Shown here piece after piece: positions 1-7,771 of a DNA stretch of 64,000 nucleotides (the first letter of the stretch is position 1; each line of letters begins with the position of its first letter). Source of the DNA: Candidatus Stackebrandtia excrementipullorum (GTDB lineage: Bacteria > Actinomycetota > Actinomycetes > Mycobacteriales > Micromonosporaceae); contig DXGR01000102.1 of the NCBI GenBank assembly GCA_019113825.1, positions 16,970-80,969 of the forward strand, read 5' to 3'. Under the pieces are notes generated by a model. The model did no database searches and was not told where the DNA came from. It saw only the letters and a program-made list of their open reading frames with translations. Both the position numbers and the translations under genes were made by a program.

Positions 1-761
1 TTACTCACCACGGTATCGACGTCGAAGGCATCCCGCACCTGCGCGGCCACCAGATCCAGCCACGGCTGTTCGGTGGCCCAGTGCGCCGCATCGATCAACG
101 CCGGAGAGTCGTCCTCGATGTACTCCCCCGCGACGTGGTGGCGAAGGTCGGCGGTCAGATACACGTCGGCTCCGGCCGCTCGTGCTTCGGTCAAATACCC
201 GTCGCCGGCGCCGCCGGACACGGCTACGACCTCGATGCGTCGTTCGGGGTCGCCGGCCACACGCAGTCCTGCCGCAGTACCGGGTAGACGCCCCGCGGCG
301 TGCTGCGCGAACTCGGCCAACGTCATCGGTTCGGGCAGGACCCCGACCCGACCGATGCCCCGAGGTCCGTCGTCGATCGGTGACAGCGGACGTAGACCGG
401 TGAGGCCGATCCGTTCGGCCAACGCGTCGGAGACCCCGGGCGAGGCGACGTCGGCGTTGGTGTGTGCAACGTAGAGACCGATTTTCGACTCGATCAGCGT
501 GTGAAGGATTTCTCCTTTGTAATCGGTCGGTGCGATCGAGGAGACCCCCCGCAGTAGGAGCGGATGGTGGGTGACCAACAGCTGGGCACCCACCTCCTTC
601 GCCTGCGCGACCGTCGCCGCGACACAGTCCACGGCGAACAGGACTCGGTCGACTCTCGTCTCGGGACGACCACACACCAGTCCGACACGGTCCCAGTCGG
701 CGGCCCAATCGGGCGGGTATACGGAATCCAGTTTCGCGACGATATCACCGATGGTGTTCAT
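1..761 (-). CDS. Nif3-like dinuclear metal centre protein (3' end beyond window)
   Basis: The reading frame starts at ATG 761 and stays open to the window edge (about 253 residues), so the C-terminus is missing. It opens MNTIGDIVAKLDSVYPPDWA and carries THHPL near residue 65 and HTNAD near residue 98, the metal-binding His/Asp motifs of the Nif3/YbgI (GTP cyclohydrolase I type 2) family. These are hexameric proteins with a dimetal site and no settled role. The start is supported by TACGCT (minus strand, 774-769) seven bases upstream, a leaderless-type promoter. The upstream XRE gene ends 56 bases away. Confidence 0.88.
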   Translation of the reverse strand, partial: MNTIGDIVAKLDSVYPPDWAADWDRVGLVCGRPETRVDRVLFAVDCVAATVAQAKEVGAQLLVTHHPLLLRGVSSIAPTDYKGEILHTLIESKIGLYVAHTNADVASPGVSDALAERIGLTGLRPLSPIDDGPRGIGRVGVLPEPMTLAEFAQHAAGRLPGTAAGLRVAGDPERRIEVVAVSGGAGDGYLTEARAAGADVYLTADLRHHVAGEYIEDDSPALIDAAHWATEQPWLDLVAAQVRDAFDVDTVVS

Positions 762-768
762 CCGCGCG

Positions 769-774
769 AGCGTA
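769..774 (-). promoter_or_regulatory. -10 element for the Nif3-like gene, leaderless type
   Basis: TACGCT lies seven bases before the ATG at 761. It fits the TANNNT-N6/7-start pattern seen repeatedly in this window, so the transcript probably begins at the start codon. Confidence 0.55.
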
Positions 775-817
775 CTTGACCGGCCGTCCCGGAACCGACC
801 AGGTGCCGCGGGTCATC

Positions 818-2062
818 TCATGCCGCGACTCCCATCGCATCGGCCAGGTGCCACACCGAGGTGGCGGACCGGGCCGGGTTTCGCCGGATGATGTCGGTCA
901 GAATGTCATGCGCCAACGGACGGCACCGTATCTCGTTGGGAGCCGCCCGATCCGCCTCCACCATGGCCTCGCCGGCCTCGGCCAGCTGCCCGGTCTGGGT
1001 GCATGCGCGCGCGACATCGAGGAAATGGTGAGCGCGGCGCTCCGGCACCAGCGACATCAGCGCATCCTTGTCAATGCGTTCGGCGGTACTGATCGCCTGC
1101 CTGCCCTCTCCGAGTTCAACGAGTGCCGCAACCCGGTGCAGCTCCACATTGGTTGGCCCGAAGGACGTCCAGTAGTGGTTGTGTCCGTGCCCTACGAGTC
1201 GGGCCGCTCGTTCCGCCGAGGTCAGCAGGTCTCGAGTCGTCGCCGCGTCACCCGACAACGACGCCGCCATCGCTCCCTGCAGCAGCAGGGCTCCGTACAC
1301 ACTCATGGCCGCCGGATCCCGTTGGGCCCGACTACCGATTTCGGACATTATGCCGTGCGCCACCTGGACGTTGAGGTCGAGCGCGGCCTCGAAACGCCCC
1401 AGCGATCGCAGGGCGTTCGCGACCCGAGTCGTCGCGATGCCGATGAGAAGCGGATCGTCACATCGTTGGGCGGCGCCGATGGCCCGGTCCGCAGCCAACC
1501 AGGCCAACTGGGGTTCGCCGAGTTTCCTCAGCACGGTCGAGGCGATCTGGTACACCTGCGTCAGCAGAGCCGCGGCCTCGGCCCGTCGTTTGTCATCGCG
1601 CGCCTGTTCTTCAGCCACCGGCGCGGCTTTCAACAGGCTTATGAGGCTGCGGGCCAACGCCGGGTAGTTCGCCTTCTCGAAGGAAAACCAGGCGTGGGTC
1701 ACCGATTTACGCAGCTCGTCCAACGGCAGCATGCTGATGGGTGCGGCTTGGAGATACGTTCCCAGGCGCTCGTAACGTTCAAGAGACGCTCGGATGCTGT
1801 CGACCTCCACCTGGTCGATGCAGTTGACGACGTCGTTACGCCGTGTCACGTCGCGGCCCATCAGTTGCTGGGTGTCGATCGCCAACGCTTCGGCGATTTC
1901 TCCCAGAACCGAGAACTTGTCCAGTCGTCGAACGCCACGCTCCACCTTGTCGACCCAGCTTTTGGATTTACCGATCGCATCGGCGAAAACCTGCTGAGAC
2001 ATTCCACGACGTTGTCGCCAGTACGCGACCCGTCTACCAATCGGCTGATCTGACCACTCCAT
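818..2062 (-). CDS. XRE-family helix-turn-helix regulator with TPR-like C-terminal region
   Basis: A 414-residue protein. Residues about 8-70 form a Cro/C1-type helix-turn-helix (GMSQQVFADAIGKSKSWVDK, then a leucine-rich third helix). The remaining ~340 residues are alanine- and leucine-rich helical repeats resembling TPRs. This long XRE architecture is common in actinomycetes, where the helical part is thought to sense a ligand or partner; the target here is unknown. The ATG at 2062 is preceded by GGTGGGG, a usable ribosome site. It is transcribed away from a 336-base gap holding its promoter, and no obvious target operon is attached. Confidence 0.85.
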   Translation of the reverse strand: MEWSDQPIGRRVAYWRQRRGMSQQVFADAIGKSKSWVDKVERGVRRLDKFSVLGEIAEALAIDTQQLMGRDVTRRNDVVNCIDQVEVDSIRASLERYERLGTYLQAAPISMLPLDELRKSVTHAWFSFEKANYPALARSLISLLKAAPVAEEQARDDKRRAEAAALLTQVYQIASTVLRKLGEPQLAWLAADRAIGAAQRCDDPLLIGIATTRVANALRSLGRFEAALDLNVQVAHGIMSEIGSRAQRDPAAMSVYGALLLQGAMAASLSGDAATTRDLLTSAERAARLVGHGHNHYWTSFGPTNVELHRVAALVELGEGRQAISTAERIDKDALMSLVPERRAHHFLDVARACTQTGQLAEAGEAMVEADRAAPNEIRCRPLAHDILTDIIRRNPARSATSVWHLADAMGVAA

Positions 2063-2398
2063 GTCGACCCCACCGTCTCATTTGGAGTTGCATTGGGTAC
2101 CAGGCCGCGTTCGCCGGGGGGCGGCGACCTCATTCGGTGATTACCGGGTAACCGTGCCGTGTTGGGGCACGCCTACGTATTTACACCGAGCGCTCACTGG
2201 ACGCAACGATCAGTTGTGCCACCGGGACACGGCAAAGGGCAAAGGTCGCTCGAAATATCTACATCGAACGTTCTATCCGCCGGGCAACGAGCCAGATCAA
2301 CGACTCCGCCAACGACGGGCACATCGAACCCCGCAACACGGTGGGACATTACGGCGTTGTCAAGAAACCGACACTCTTTGGAGTGGGACCGGGGTTGC
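2063..2398. other. 336-base intergenic region: XRE gene promoter side and 3' side of the SBP gene
   Basis: No convincing gene is seen. It contains a short perfect inverted repeat TTACC-G-GGTAA at 2141-2151, about 80 bases before the XRE start, flanked by CGGT (2135-2138) and ACCG (2151-2154). This is a possible operator for the XRE protein but is unproven. Near 2371-2384 a weak hairpin (CACTC-TTTG-GAGTG) follows the substrate-binding-protein gene. Confidence 0.4.
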
Positions 2399-3298
2399 TC
2401 AGTAACGCTCGATCTTGGGATGTTCCTCGGGCCGAACCGCGCCACCGGACTCCAAGGTACGGGCGAAGGCCCGGTCCCAGTCCCCGTTGGCGTAGGCCTC
2501 CTCCAACGTCGCGTTGATGAACTCGCGCAGCTCCGGCGACTCGTGAGCCATCCCCACCCCGTACGACTCCGTCGTAAACGATTCCTCGGAGATGTAGAAC
2601 TCATCGGGATACTGCTTGGCGAAACCGTACAGAATCACGTTGTCGGTACTCACCGCATCCACCGAACCCGACCGCAGCGCAGCCGTACAACCGGCGTAAT
2701 CACGCATCGGGCGCGTCTGGGCGTCGGGGACAAGGCGCTCAATGGTCACACCCGACGTCGACCCGTCGGCGAAACAGACCTTCTTTCCCGCAAGATCCTC
2801 AACGTCGTCGACCTTCTCGTCGGAGCGCGTCATAATCGACTGTCCGGCGTTGTAATACGGGCCTGCGAAGTCGACGACCTTTTTCCGCTCCTCCGTAATC
2901 GTGTAGGTCGCGATCACGATGTCAACGGTTCCCTCTTTCAGATACCGCTCACGGTTTCCCGACGTCGTCTCGATGAAGTCGAGGTTTTCGCCTTCGGCGG
3001 CATACCCGAAAATCCGCTGCGCCAGTATGCGTCCGATCTCGGCGTCGAAACCCTCGATCCGGCCGGTGGCGTCGTCGCGCATGCCGGTCAACGGTTGGTC
3101 GAACTTCGATCCGATGACCAGTCGACCCCGATCACGGATCTCTTCGATCTCCTCGGGCAAGTCGTCGGATGCCATGGACATCACGTAGTCCGTCGGAACA
3201 TCGGTCATGTCGACCGACGTAGCCGCCTGGCAACCGGTCACGACCGGCAACACCAGCGTGAGGAAAGCTGCCAGCGTGAGAATTCGGCGAGAACGCAC
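2399..3298 (-). CDS. glutamate/polar amino acid ABC transporter substrate-binding lipoprotein
   Basis: A 299-residue protein with a lipoprotein signal: basic N-terminus, hydrophobic core and lipobox VTGC with Cys23 as the lipidation site. The mature part is a family-3 solute-binding protein (GRLVIGSKFDQPL near residue 58, GFDAEIGRILAQRIFG, then FAGPYYNAGQSIM), closest in style to actinobacterial GluB. It would capture an amino acid outside the membrane and pass it to a permease. No permease or ATPase gene adjoins it, so it is an orphan here. The GTG start has AAAGG eight bases upstream. Confidence 0.85.
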   Translation of the reverse strand: MRSRRILTLAAFLTLVLPVVTGCQAATSVDMTDVPTDYVMSMASDDLPEEIEEIRDRGRLVIGSKFDQPLTGMRDDATGRIEGFDAEIGRILAQRIFGYAAEGENLDFIETTSGNRERYLKEGTVDIVIATYTITEERKKVVDFAGPYYNAGQSIMTRSDEKVDDVEDLAGKKVCFADGSTSGVTIERLVPDAQTRPMRDYAGCTAALRSGSVDAVSTDNVILYGFAKQYPDEFYISEESFTTESYGVGMAHESPELREFINATLEEAYANGDWDRAFARTLESGGAVRPEEHPKIERY

Positions 3299-3507
3299 GA
3301 TCGGGCCTTTCTGGTGGTCGACGTGGCGGTCACCGGTAGGCGCGAGGGGCCACGCTGTTGAGGGACTCTACGCCGCCGAACCGGGGACGTTTCAACGGCG
3401 CTCGCCATAATGCCCGATAACACGACGCTTGGGAACCCGACCCATCCCGTTATTCGAGCGTGACCGGGCACACCGATGCACGGCGCCGCAAGCGCGGACA
3501 CGGGAAT

Positions 3508-3513
3508 TAAGCT
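3508..3513 (+). promoter_or_regulatory. -10 element for lipB, leaderless type
   Basis: TAAGCT is followed by CAAGGC and then the GTG at 3520. The lipA start has the near-identical arrangement (TAGGCT, CAAGGT, GTG). No separate Shine-Dalgarno is present. Confidence 0.6.
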
Positions 3514-3519
3514 CAAGGC

Positions 3520-4158
3520 GTGACCACTACGTCCTCGCTGATCATTGAAAAGCCCGGCCTGGTCGACTACCGCGACGCCTGGGAGCTACAGAAGCAGACC
3601 CAACAGCAACGGATCGACGACCACATCGACGACACCGTTCTTCTTCTGGAACACCCCAGCGTCTATACGGCCGGTCGACGTACCGAGGCGTGGACCCTTC
3701 CGCAAGACGGCACACCCGTCGTGGAGGTCGACCGCGGCGGACAGATCACTTGGCACGGTCCGGGCCAGGTCGTCGGTTACCCGATCGTCAAGCTGAGCAA
3801 GCCCATTGACGTTGTCAAATACGTCAGGCGTGTTGAACGGATGCTCATGAACGTGTGCGCTGATTTCGGCGTCGACACCGTTCAGGTCTCCGACCGGACC
3901 GGTGTATGGCTGCCCGCCGACGACCGCGGCCCCGAACGTAAGATCGCCGCGCTCGGCGTCCGCGTGCGGTGGGGCGTCACGATGCACGGGTTTGCGCTGA
4001 ACTGCGACTGCGACATGAGCTTCTTCGACCGCATCGCACCGTGCGCGATCACCGACGCCGGGGTGACCTCGTTGAGCCGTGAACTCGGTCGAGACGTCAC
4101 CGTCGACGAGGTCATGCCCGTGGTCGAACGACGTCTGCCCGAGATCCTGGAAACCTGA
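3520..4158 (+). CDS. lipB: octanoyltransferase LipB
   Basis: A 212-residue lipoyl(octanoyl) transferase. It moves octanoate from acyl carrier protein to lipoyl domains of the 2-oxoacid dehydrogenases and the glycine cleavage H protein, in the cytoplasm. The family signature [12 protein letters not shown] is at residues 72-83, the lysine of RKIAALG is Lys141, and the catalytic cysteine lies in APCAIT at Cys175. Length is normal. GTG 3520 is fixed by the -10 hexamer six bases upstream. Its partner lipA is 7 kb downstream, separated by the aspartyl-tRNA synthetase, methyltransferase and Tricorn genes, so this pair is less tightly linked than in many actinobacteria. Confidence 0.96.
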   Translation: MTTTSSLIIEKPGLVDYRDAWELQKQTQQQRIDDHIDDTVLLLEHPSVYTAGRRTEAWTLPQDGTPVVEVDRGGQITWHGPGQVVGYPIVKLSKPIDVVKYVRRVERMLMNVCADFGVDTVQVSDRTGVWLPADDRGPERKIAALGVRVRWGVTMHGFALNCDCDMSFFDRIAPCAITDAGVTSLSRELGRDVTVDEVMPVVERRLPEILET

Positions 4159-4167
4159 GCGCCCATG

Positions 4168-4202
4168 GGGGCGTGCGGCCACGGTGCCCGATCGCACGCC
4201 CC
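4168..4202. terminator. bidirectional terminator between lipB and the aspartyl-tRNA synthetase gene
   Basis: A perfect 10-bp stem, GGGGCGTGCG (4168-4177) with CGCACGCCCC (4193-4202), spans a 15-base loop in the 50-base gap between two converging genes. There is no U-tract, as is usual in high-GC actinobacteria. Confidence 0.7.
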
Positions 4203-4208
4203 ACGGAT

Positions 4209-5552
4209 CTACGGTGTCAATCGGTGCAGGTCACGGGGAAACAACGTGGCCTCCCGGATGTTGGCCACGCCCAGCAACTGCGCGACAAAGCGTTCCATCC
4301 CGATGGCGAAACCACCGTGTGGCGGCATGCCGTGACGGAACACCGACAGGTAGGACTCGTACGGCTCAGTGGACTCACCTCGAGCCGACAGCGCCGCCAG
4401 GTAGTCGTCGTAACGATGTAGTCGGCGGCCGCCGGTCACAAGTTCGGTGCCACGAAACAACAGGTCGAACGAGTCGCTGTAGCCAGGCCTTCCTTCCTCG
4501 CCTGCGGTGTAAAACGGCCGTTTGGCCATCGGGTAACCGGAAACGATCAGGAAGTCGCTTCCATACTCTTCCAACGCCCACCGCCCGAGAGCCCGTTCAT
4601 GAGCGGGCGACAGGTCGATCACGCCGACCGGGTCTTCACCCGTTCCCCGCGAAACGATGTCGAGCGCATCGGTGAAGTGGATGTGGGGAGTCGATATCGG
4701 ATCACTCGGCATCGATATACCTAGATGTTCAAGTTCGCCGGCGCACCTGTCCGCAACCTCCTCCAGCATGGACGTGAGAACACCGCACAGCAACCGCGCC
4801 ACCTCGACATGCGAGGTGATGAAACCGAACTCCACGTCCAACGACGTGTATTGCGCGAGGTGACGCACCGTGTCGTGTGGTTCGGCGCGAAAAACCGGTC
4901 CCACCTCGAACACCCGCTCAAAAACACCGACCAGCGTCTGCTTGTAGAACTGGGGGCTCTGCGCCAGATAGGCACGCTCCCCAAAATAGTCCAGTGCGAA
5001 CACGTTGGCACCGGACTCCGTGGCCGAACCGACCATCTTCGGCGTGTGAACCTCGACGAAGTCCCGACCGGTCAGGTGCGCCCGGAAACCGGACACCGCA
5101 GCGGCCGCAACCGTGAATACCGCCTGTCGGCGCCGATGGCGCAGCGAGATTGGTGCATGGTCGAGCAACGTCGGCAGATTTGCGCGAAGCGCCGGCCGAT
5201 ACAGGTCGAACGGCGGTGACTCGGCCTCGCTCAAGACTCGCAATTGCGGCCGTGTCAACTCGACCCCGCCGGGAACGGCCTCGGCGGCCACCACTCGGCC
5301 CGTCACTTCGACGACGCTCTCCTCGGAGAAAGCCGCCAACCGCTCCCGCAGAAGTGGCTCGGTCACCACAACCTGCGACAGACCACGGCGGTCGCGCACG
5401 ATCGCAAACGTCACAGACTTCAACTGCCGTCGGCGATGCAGCCAACCACAGATTCGGACTCGCTCGCCGACGCAACCGGACAGTTGTTCCGACAACACCC
5501 TCGGCGGGCGATCGGAGGCCGCGGGGCTCGGCGAGACAGTGGAACTGAACAT
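4209..5552 (-). CDS. aspS: archaeal-type aspartyl-tRNA synthetase (AspS2-like), T-box controlled
   Basis: A 447-residue class II aminoacyl-tRNA synthetase. The N-terminal OB-fold anticodon-binding domain (GERVRICGWLHRRRQLKSV, residues ~25-120) precedes the catalytic core: motif 2 FRAEPHDTVRHLAQY, SFDLLFRGTELVTGG, and motif 3 GFAIGMERFVAQLLG with NIREATLFPRD at the C-terminus. The compact layout lacks the GAD insertion of the ~590-residue bacterial AspRS and matches the archaeal/eukaryotic type. ATG 5552 is chosen because an AGGAGG site lies 11 bases upstream and the frame before it runs through the T-box. The leader's GAC specifier supports aspartate over asparagine. It could charge tRNA-Asp only, or tRNA-Asn as well (non-discriminating); this cannot be read from the sequence. 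Confidence 0.85.
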   Translation of the reverse strand: MFSSTVSPSPAASDRPPRVLSEQLSGCVGERVRICGWLHRRRQLKSVTFAIVRDRRGLSQVVVTEPLLRERLAAFSEESVVEVTGRVVAAEAVPGGVELTRPQLRVLSEAESPPFDLYRPALRANLPTLLDHAPISLRHRRRQAVFTVAAAAVSGFRAHLTGRDFVEVHTPKMVGSATESGANVFALDYFGERAYLAQSPQFYKQTLVGVFERVFEVGPVFRAEPHDTVRHLAQYTSLDVEFGFITSHVEVARLLCGVLTSMLEEVADRCAGELEHLGISMPSDPISTPHIHFTDALDIVSRGTGEDPVGVIDLSPAHERALGRWALEEYGSDFLIVSGYPMAKRPFYTAGEEGRPGYSDSFDLLFRGTELVTGGRRLHRYDDYLAALSARGESTEPYESYLSVFRHGMPPHGGFAIGMERFVAQLLGVANIREATLFPRDLHRLTP

Positions 5553-5845
5553 GTGTTTCGACACCTCCTCGGTTTGAATACAAACCCCGGAGGTGTGGGC
5601 GATCGGGATATCGCGGTGCCACCACACCTTCGCCCGGCACTGGCGGTGCCGAGCCTCGTTCGTCGCTCGTATCGTGAGCCAATCGGCGGGTTCTACTGGG
5701 GCGTACACCCGTTCTTCCCGCGGTCCGCTCGACCATGCGAGCTGTGGCAGTGTCTTCGCGCCCACCGTCATGTCCCGCCTTCACAGCTACCGGCGAGTCT
5801 CTCGTTCATGCGGTTCGTGGACGCTACTCGTCTCCCAACGACCGT
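5550..5845 (-). ncRNA. T-box riboswitch, aspartate (GAC specifier), translational type
   Basis: The leader RNA reads from ~5845 down to the start codon. Stem I has the helix GCGTCCAC (5824-5817) with GTGGGCGC. Its specifier loop has AGTA on the 5' side opposite GAA-GAC-A on the 3' side; GAC (5754-5752) is an Asp codon. Further down are a stem GCTCG/CGAGC (5742-5727) and a Stem III, CGGCAC/GTGCCG (5651-5635). The antisequestrator pairs GGTGTGG (5628-5622) with CCACACC (5598-5592), carries the seven-base bulge TGGCACC (5621-5615) and is capped by GCGAT/ATCGC. TGGC pairs with a GCCA acceptor end, that is discriminator G73, as in tRNA-Asp. The competing fold hides the Shine-Dalgarno. Confidence 0.92.
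5561..5596 (-). promoter_or_regulatory. Shine-Dalgarno sequestrator hairpin of the T-box
   Basis: ACACCTCC (5596-5589) pairs perfectly with GGAGGTGT (5568-5561), which contains the ribosome-binding site. Inside it is a second stem, GGTTTG/CAAACC, with a TATT loop. ACACC is shared with the antisequestrator, so the two folds exclude each other. Uncharged tRNA binding would free the ribosome site. No U-tract follows, so control is of translation rather than termination. Confidence 0.88.
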
Positions 5846-5960
5846 TGATTGTCATGGTAATCGAGCACCGTGACCGGCTGCGAGTGGTTTTCCCGGCCTT
5901 TCACACCCCGAATCTCCCGCAACGTCTCTCCGGGGGAGGTCGGAACAGGTCGAGACGAAA

Positions 5961-7127
5961 TCAGTGCCGCGCGTCGACGAACGTCAACAGAGTGTGCGGC
6001 TTGTCGACGACGACCGACGCCGGCGGCTTCAACGGTTTACGAGTCAGGACGGCCGTCGGCGTGAAGTCGACCTGTCGGTGCCGTCGGCTCCAGGTCGAGA
6101 GCACGTGCCGCAGACGTTCGACCAGCGCGTCCCTCCCCCGACCGTGGCAACGCACACCGAGATAGACGCCCCGTTCGGTCCTCCGGTAGACCAGTCGGGC
6201 GAAGGAACCACTGTCGACGACTCCCGACACGGCACCGAAAGCGGCATGCTCGTCACGGCGATCGACCACCCGCCGATAACCCGGTTCACCGACGGCCAAC
6301 ATGAGGTCGAGCGCGTTCACGCGATCAAACGGTCTCAACGGTTCGTCGAGCCACCATTCGGACGACGGGCCGGCCAAAACGTCGGCAAGGTCGCCCGCCG
6401 GACTCTGGTCGGCGTCGCGGTAGGCCACCGTAATCGCGTTCAACACCTCGACCGACTCTGTGAACGCGCCAATACCGCGCACCGGAATGAACCCGCACGG
6501 CTCCATGGAGTCACCGATCAAACGGCCGTCCCGTTCGACCATGCCCATGGCCCGCTGCATGCCCCGAAACGCCAGGGGAAGCGCCACCCGCCCACCGGGC
6601 CGCAACTGTTCCCACCAGGCTGCCGGCACGTCACCGACACCGACGGTGGCAATGATGCGGTCAAAGGGGGCGCCGTTCACCCAGCCACGTTCACCGTCCC
6701 CGCGGCCGACGGTCACGCCCGCATGGCCGACCGCCGACAAACCCCGTCGCGCCCGTTCGACGATGTCGTCATCGAGGTCCACGGTGTATACGGCGCCTTC
6801 GGGCCCCACCAGCTCCGACAGAAGCGCCGCGTTGTACCCGGTACCGGCCCCGATCTCCAGAACCCGGTGGCCCGGACGAACCCTCAACTGTTCCAGTTGA
6901 ATCGCCACCATCGCCGGCTGTGAACACGAGCTCAGCGGCCTACCCGATGAGTCGGATTTGGTGACGACCACCTCGTCGCGGTATTCGTCGGCCTCCGGCA
7001 CGAACACGTGCCTGGGAACGGTCCGCATCACGCGCGCCACCGGGGCTGAACGGATGGCGCCGTGATCTTCCAGCTCCTCGACCAACCGTGCACGTCTTCT
7101 GCGTGTGATTCGGTTGTCCAACGACAT
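5961..7127 (-). CDS. protein-L-isoaspartate O-methyltransferase-like enzyme with C-terminal extension
   Basis: A 388-residue protein. Residues ~1-210 are a PIMT-type SAM methyltransferase: HVFVPEADEY near residue 36, CSQPAMVAIQLEQL, SAM motif I VLEIGAGTGYNAALL and FDRIIATVGVGDVP. Classical Pcm is ~210 residues; this protein has ~180 more, the form common in actinomycetes and found with some ribosomal-peptide pathways. The reaction is expected to be methylation of an (iso)aspartyl carboxylate, for repair or aspartimide formation. The next upstream gene encodes an Asp-Gly-rich protein. ATG 7127 has GGGGG upstream, and TAGCCT at 7149-7144 may be its -10. Confidence 0.82.
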   Translation of the reverse strand: MSLDNRITRRRRARLVEELEDHGAIRSAPVARVMRTVPRHVFVPEADEYRDEVVVTKSDSSGRPLSSCSQPAMVAIQLEQLRVRPGHRVLEIGAGTGYNAALLSELVGPEGAVYTVDLDDDIVERARRGLSAVGHAGVTVGRGDGERGWVNGAPFDRIIATVGVGDVPAAWWEQLRPGGRVALPLAFRGMQRAMGMVERDGRLIGDSMEPCGFIPVRGIGAFTESVEVLNAITVAYRDADQSPAGDLADVLAGPSSEWWLDEPLRPFDRVNALDLMLAVGEPGYRRVVDRRDEHAAFGAVSGVVDSGSFARLVYRRTERGVYLGVRCHGRGRDALVERLRHVLSTWSRRHRQVDFTPTAVLTRKPLKPPASVVVDKPHTLLTFVDARH

Positions 7128-7206
7128 CGAGACCCCCGACCAAGGCTAGTGCTTTCCCCGTCGATCGTGTAGCCCGCGCGACCATCCGTATCCGTCTCCG
7201 GACACG

Positions 7207-7242
7207 ACATCGGCCGGACCGATGTGTCGGTCCGGCCGATGT
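7207..7242. terminator. strong perfect hairpin after the Asp-Gly-rich gene
   Basis: A 16-bp perfect stem (7207-7222 with 7227-7242) and a TGTG loop begin 11 bases after the stop codon of the minus-strand gene. It lies between that gene and the methyltransferase and should end most transcription of the former. Confidence 0.8.
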
Positions 7243-7252
7243 AACAGGCGGT

Positions 7253-7669
7253 TTAGTCGAACGGGTTCAGCGTGGCGTCGGAACGGGACTGGCCGTCACC
7301 GGGGCTCAAGTCGACCAGGGGGTCGCCCATCAGGTCACCGCCCGTTGCAGGTCCGGTGGCGGCGGTGTCGTCCCCCGACGGAGCCGTGGTGTCGTCACCG
7401 GTTGCCGCCGTGTTGTCGTCGTAGACGTACGTTTCGTCCATCATGCCGTCGCCATCGGTGTCAAACTGGACCTCGTCGGCCACACCATCGCCGTCGGTGT
7501 CCACCTCCAGCGCATCGATAAGCCCGTCACCGTCAAAGTCGTACGCAACGGTTTCGACACCGTCCTCGTCCGTGTGGGTGTAGGTGGCGCTGCCGTCCTC
7601 ATAGGTTTCGGTCTCGTACTCGTCGCCTTGACCGTCGCCGTCGAAGTCGATCCACGGTTCGTCGCTCAT
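7253..7669 (-). CDS. acidic protein with DxDGDG calcium-binding-type loops
   Basis: A 138-residue, strongly acidic protein without a signal peptide or membrane segment. Four DxDGDG loops start at residues 8, 44, 57 and 70; the last three are exactly 13 residues apart (DFDGDG, DTDGDG, DTDGDG). This resembles EF-hand-like/thrombospondin type 3 calcium loops. The C-terminal third is a low-complexity T/D/G/A linker (TGDDTTAPSGDD) ending in LNPFD. At least ten Asp-Gly pairs make it prone to succinimide formation. GAGG lies five bases before ATG 7669. Function is not recognised; calcium binding or being a substrate of the adjacent PIMT-like enzyme are both conceivable. Confidence 0.72.
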   Translation of the reverse strand: MSDEPWIDFDGDGQGDEYETETYEDGSATYTHTDEDGVETVAYDFDGDGLIDALEVDTDGDGVADEVQFDTDGDGMMDETYVYDDNTAATGDDTTAPSGDDTAATGPATGGDLMGDPLVDLSPGDGQSRSDATLNPFD

Positions 7670-7771
7670 CGTGTCCTCACATTGTTTATCGGTTGAAGCA
7701 AGGCCTGTACCGTATGCGGCCCACCGTTATCGAACATCCCGGATCTGTGCCACATGGCCGGTGGCGACACG

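Noticed and set aside
3299..3519. GlnR box upstream of the amino-acid-binding lipoprotein
   Set aside because: A single GAAAC is present on the minus strand, but the element 11 bases away does not fit gTnAc.
5553..5771. Longer start for the aspartyl-tRNA synthetase (adds 73 residues)
   Set aside because: The added frame runs through the T-box stem and sequestrator, has no domain match, and a ribosome site sits before ATG 5552.
7128..7669. Single operon of the Asp-Gly protein and the PIMT-like gene
   Set aside because: The 16-bp perfect hairpin at 7207-7242 and a separate -10 candidate for the methyltransferase argue for separate transcription.
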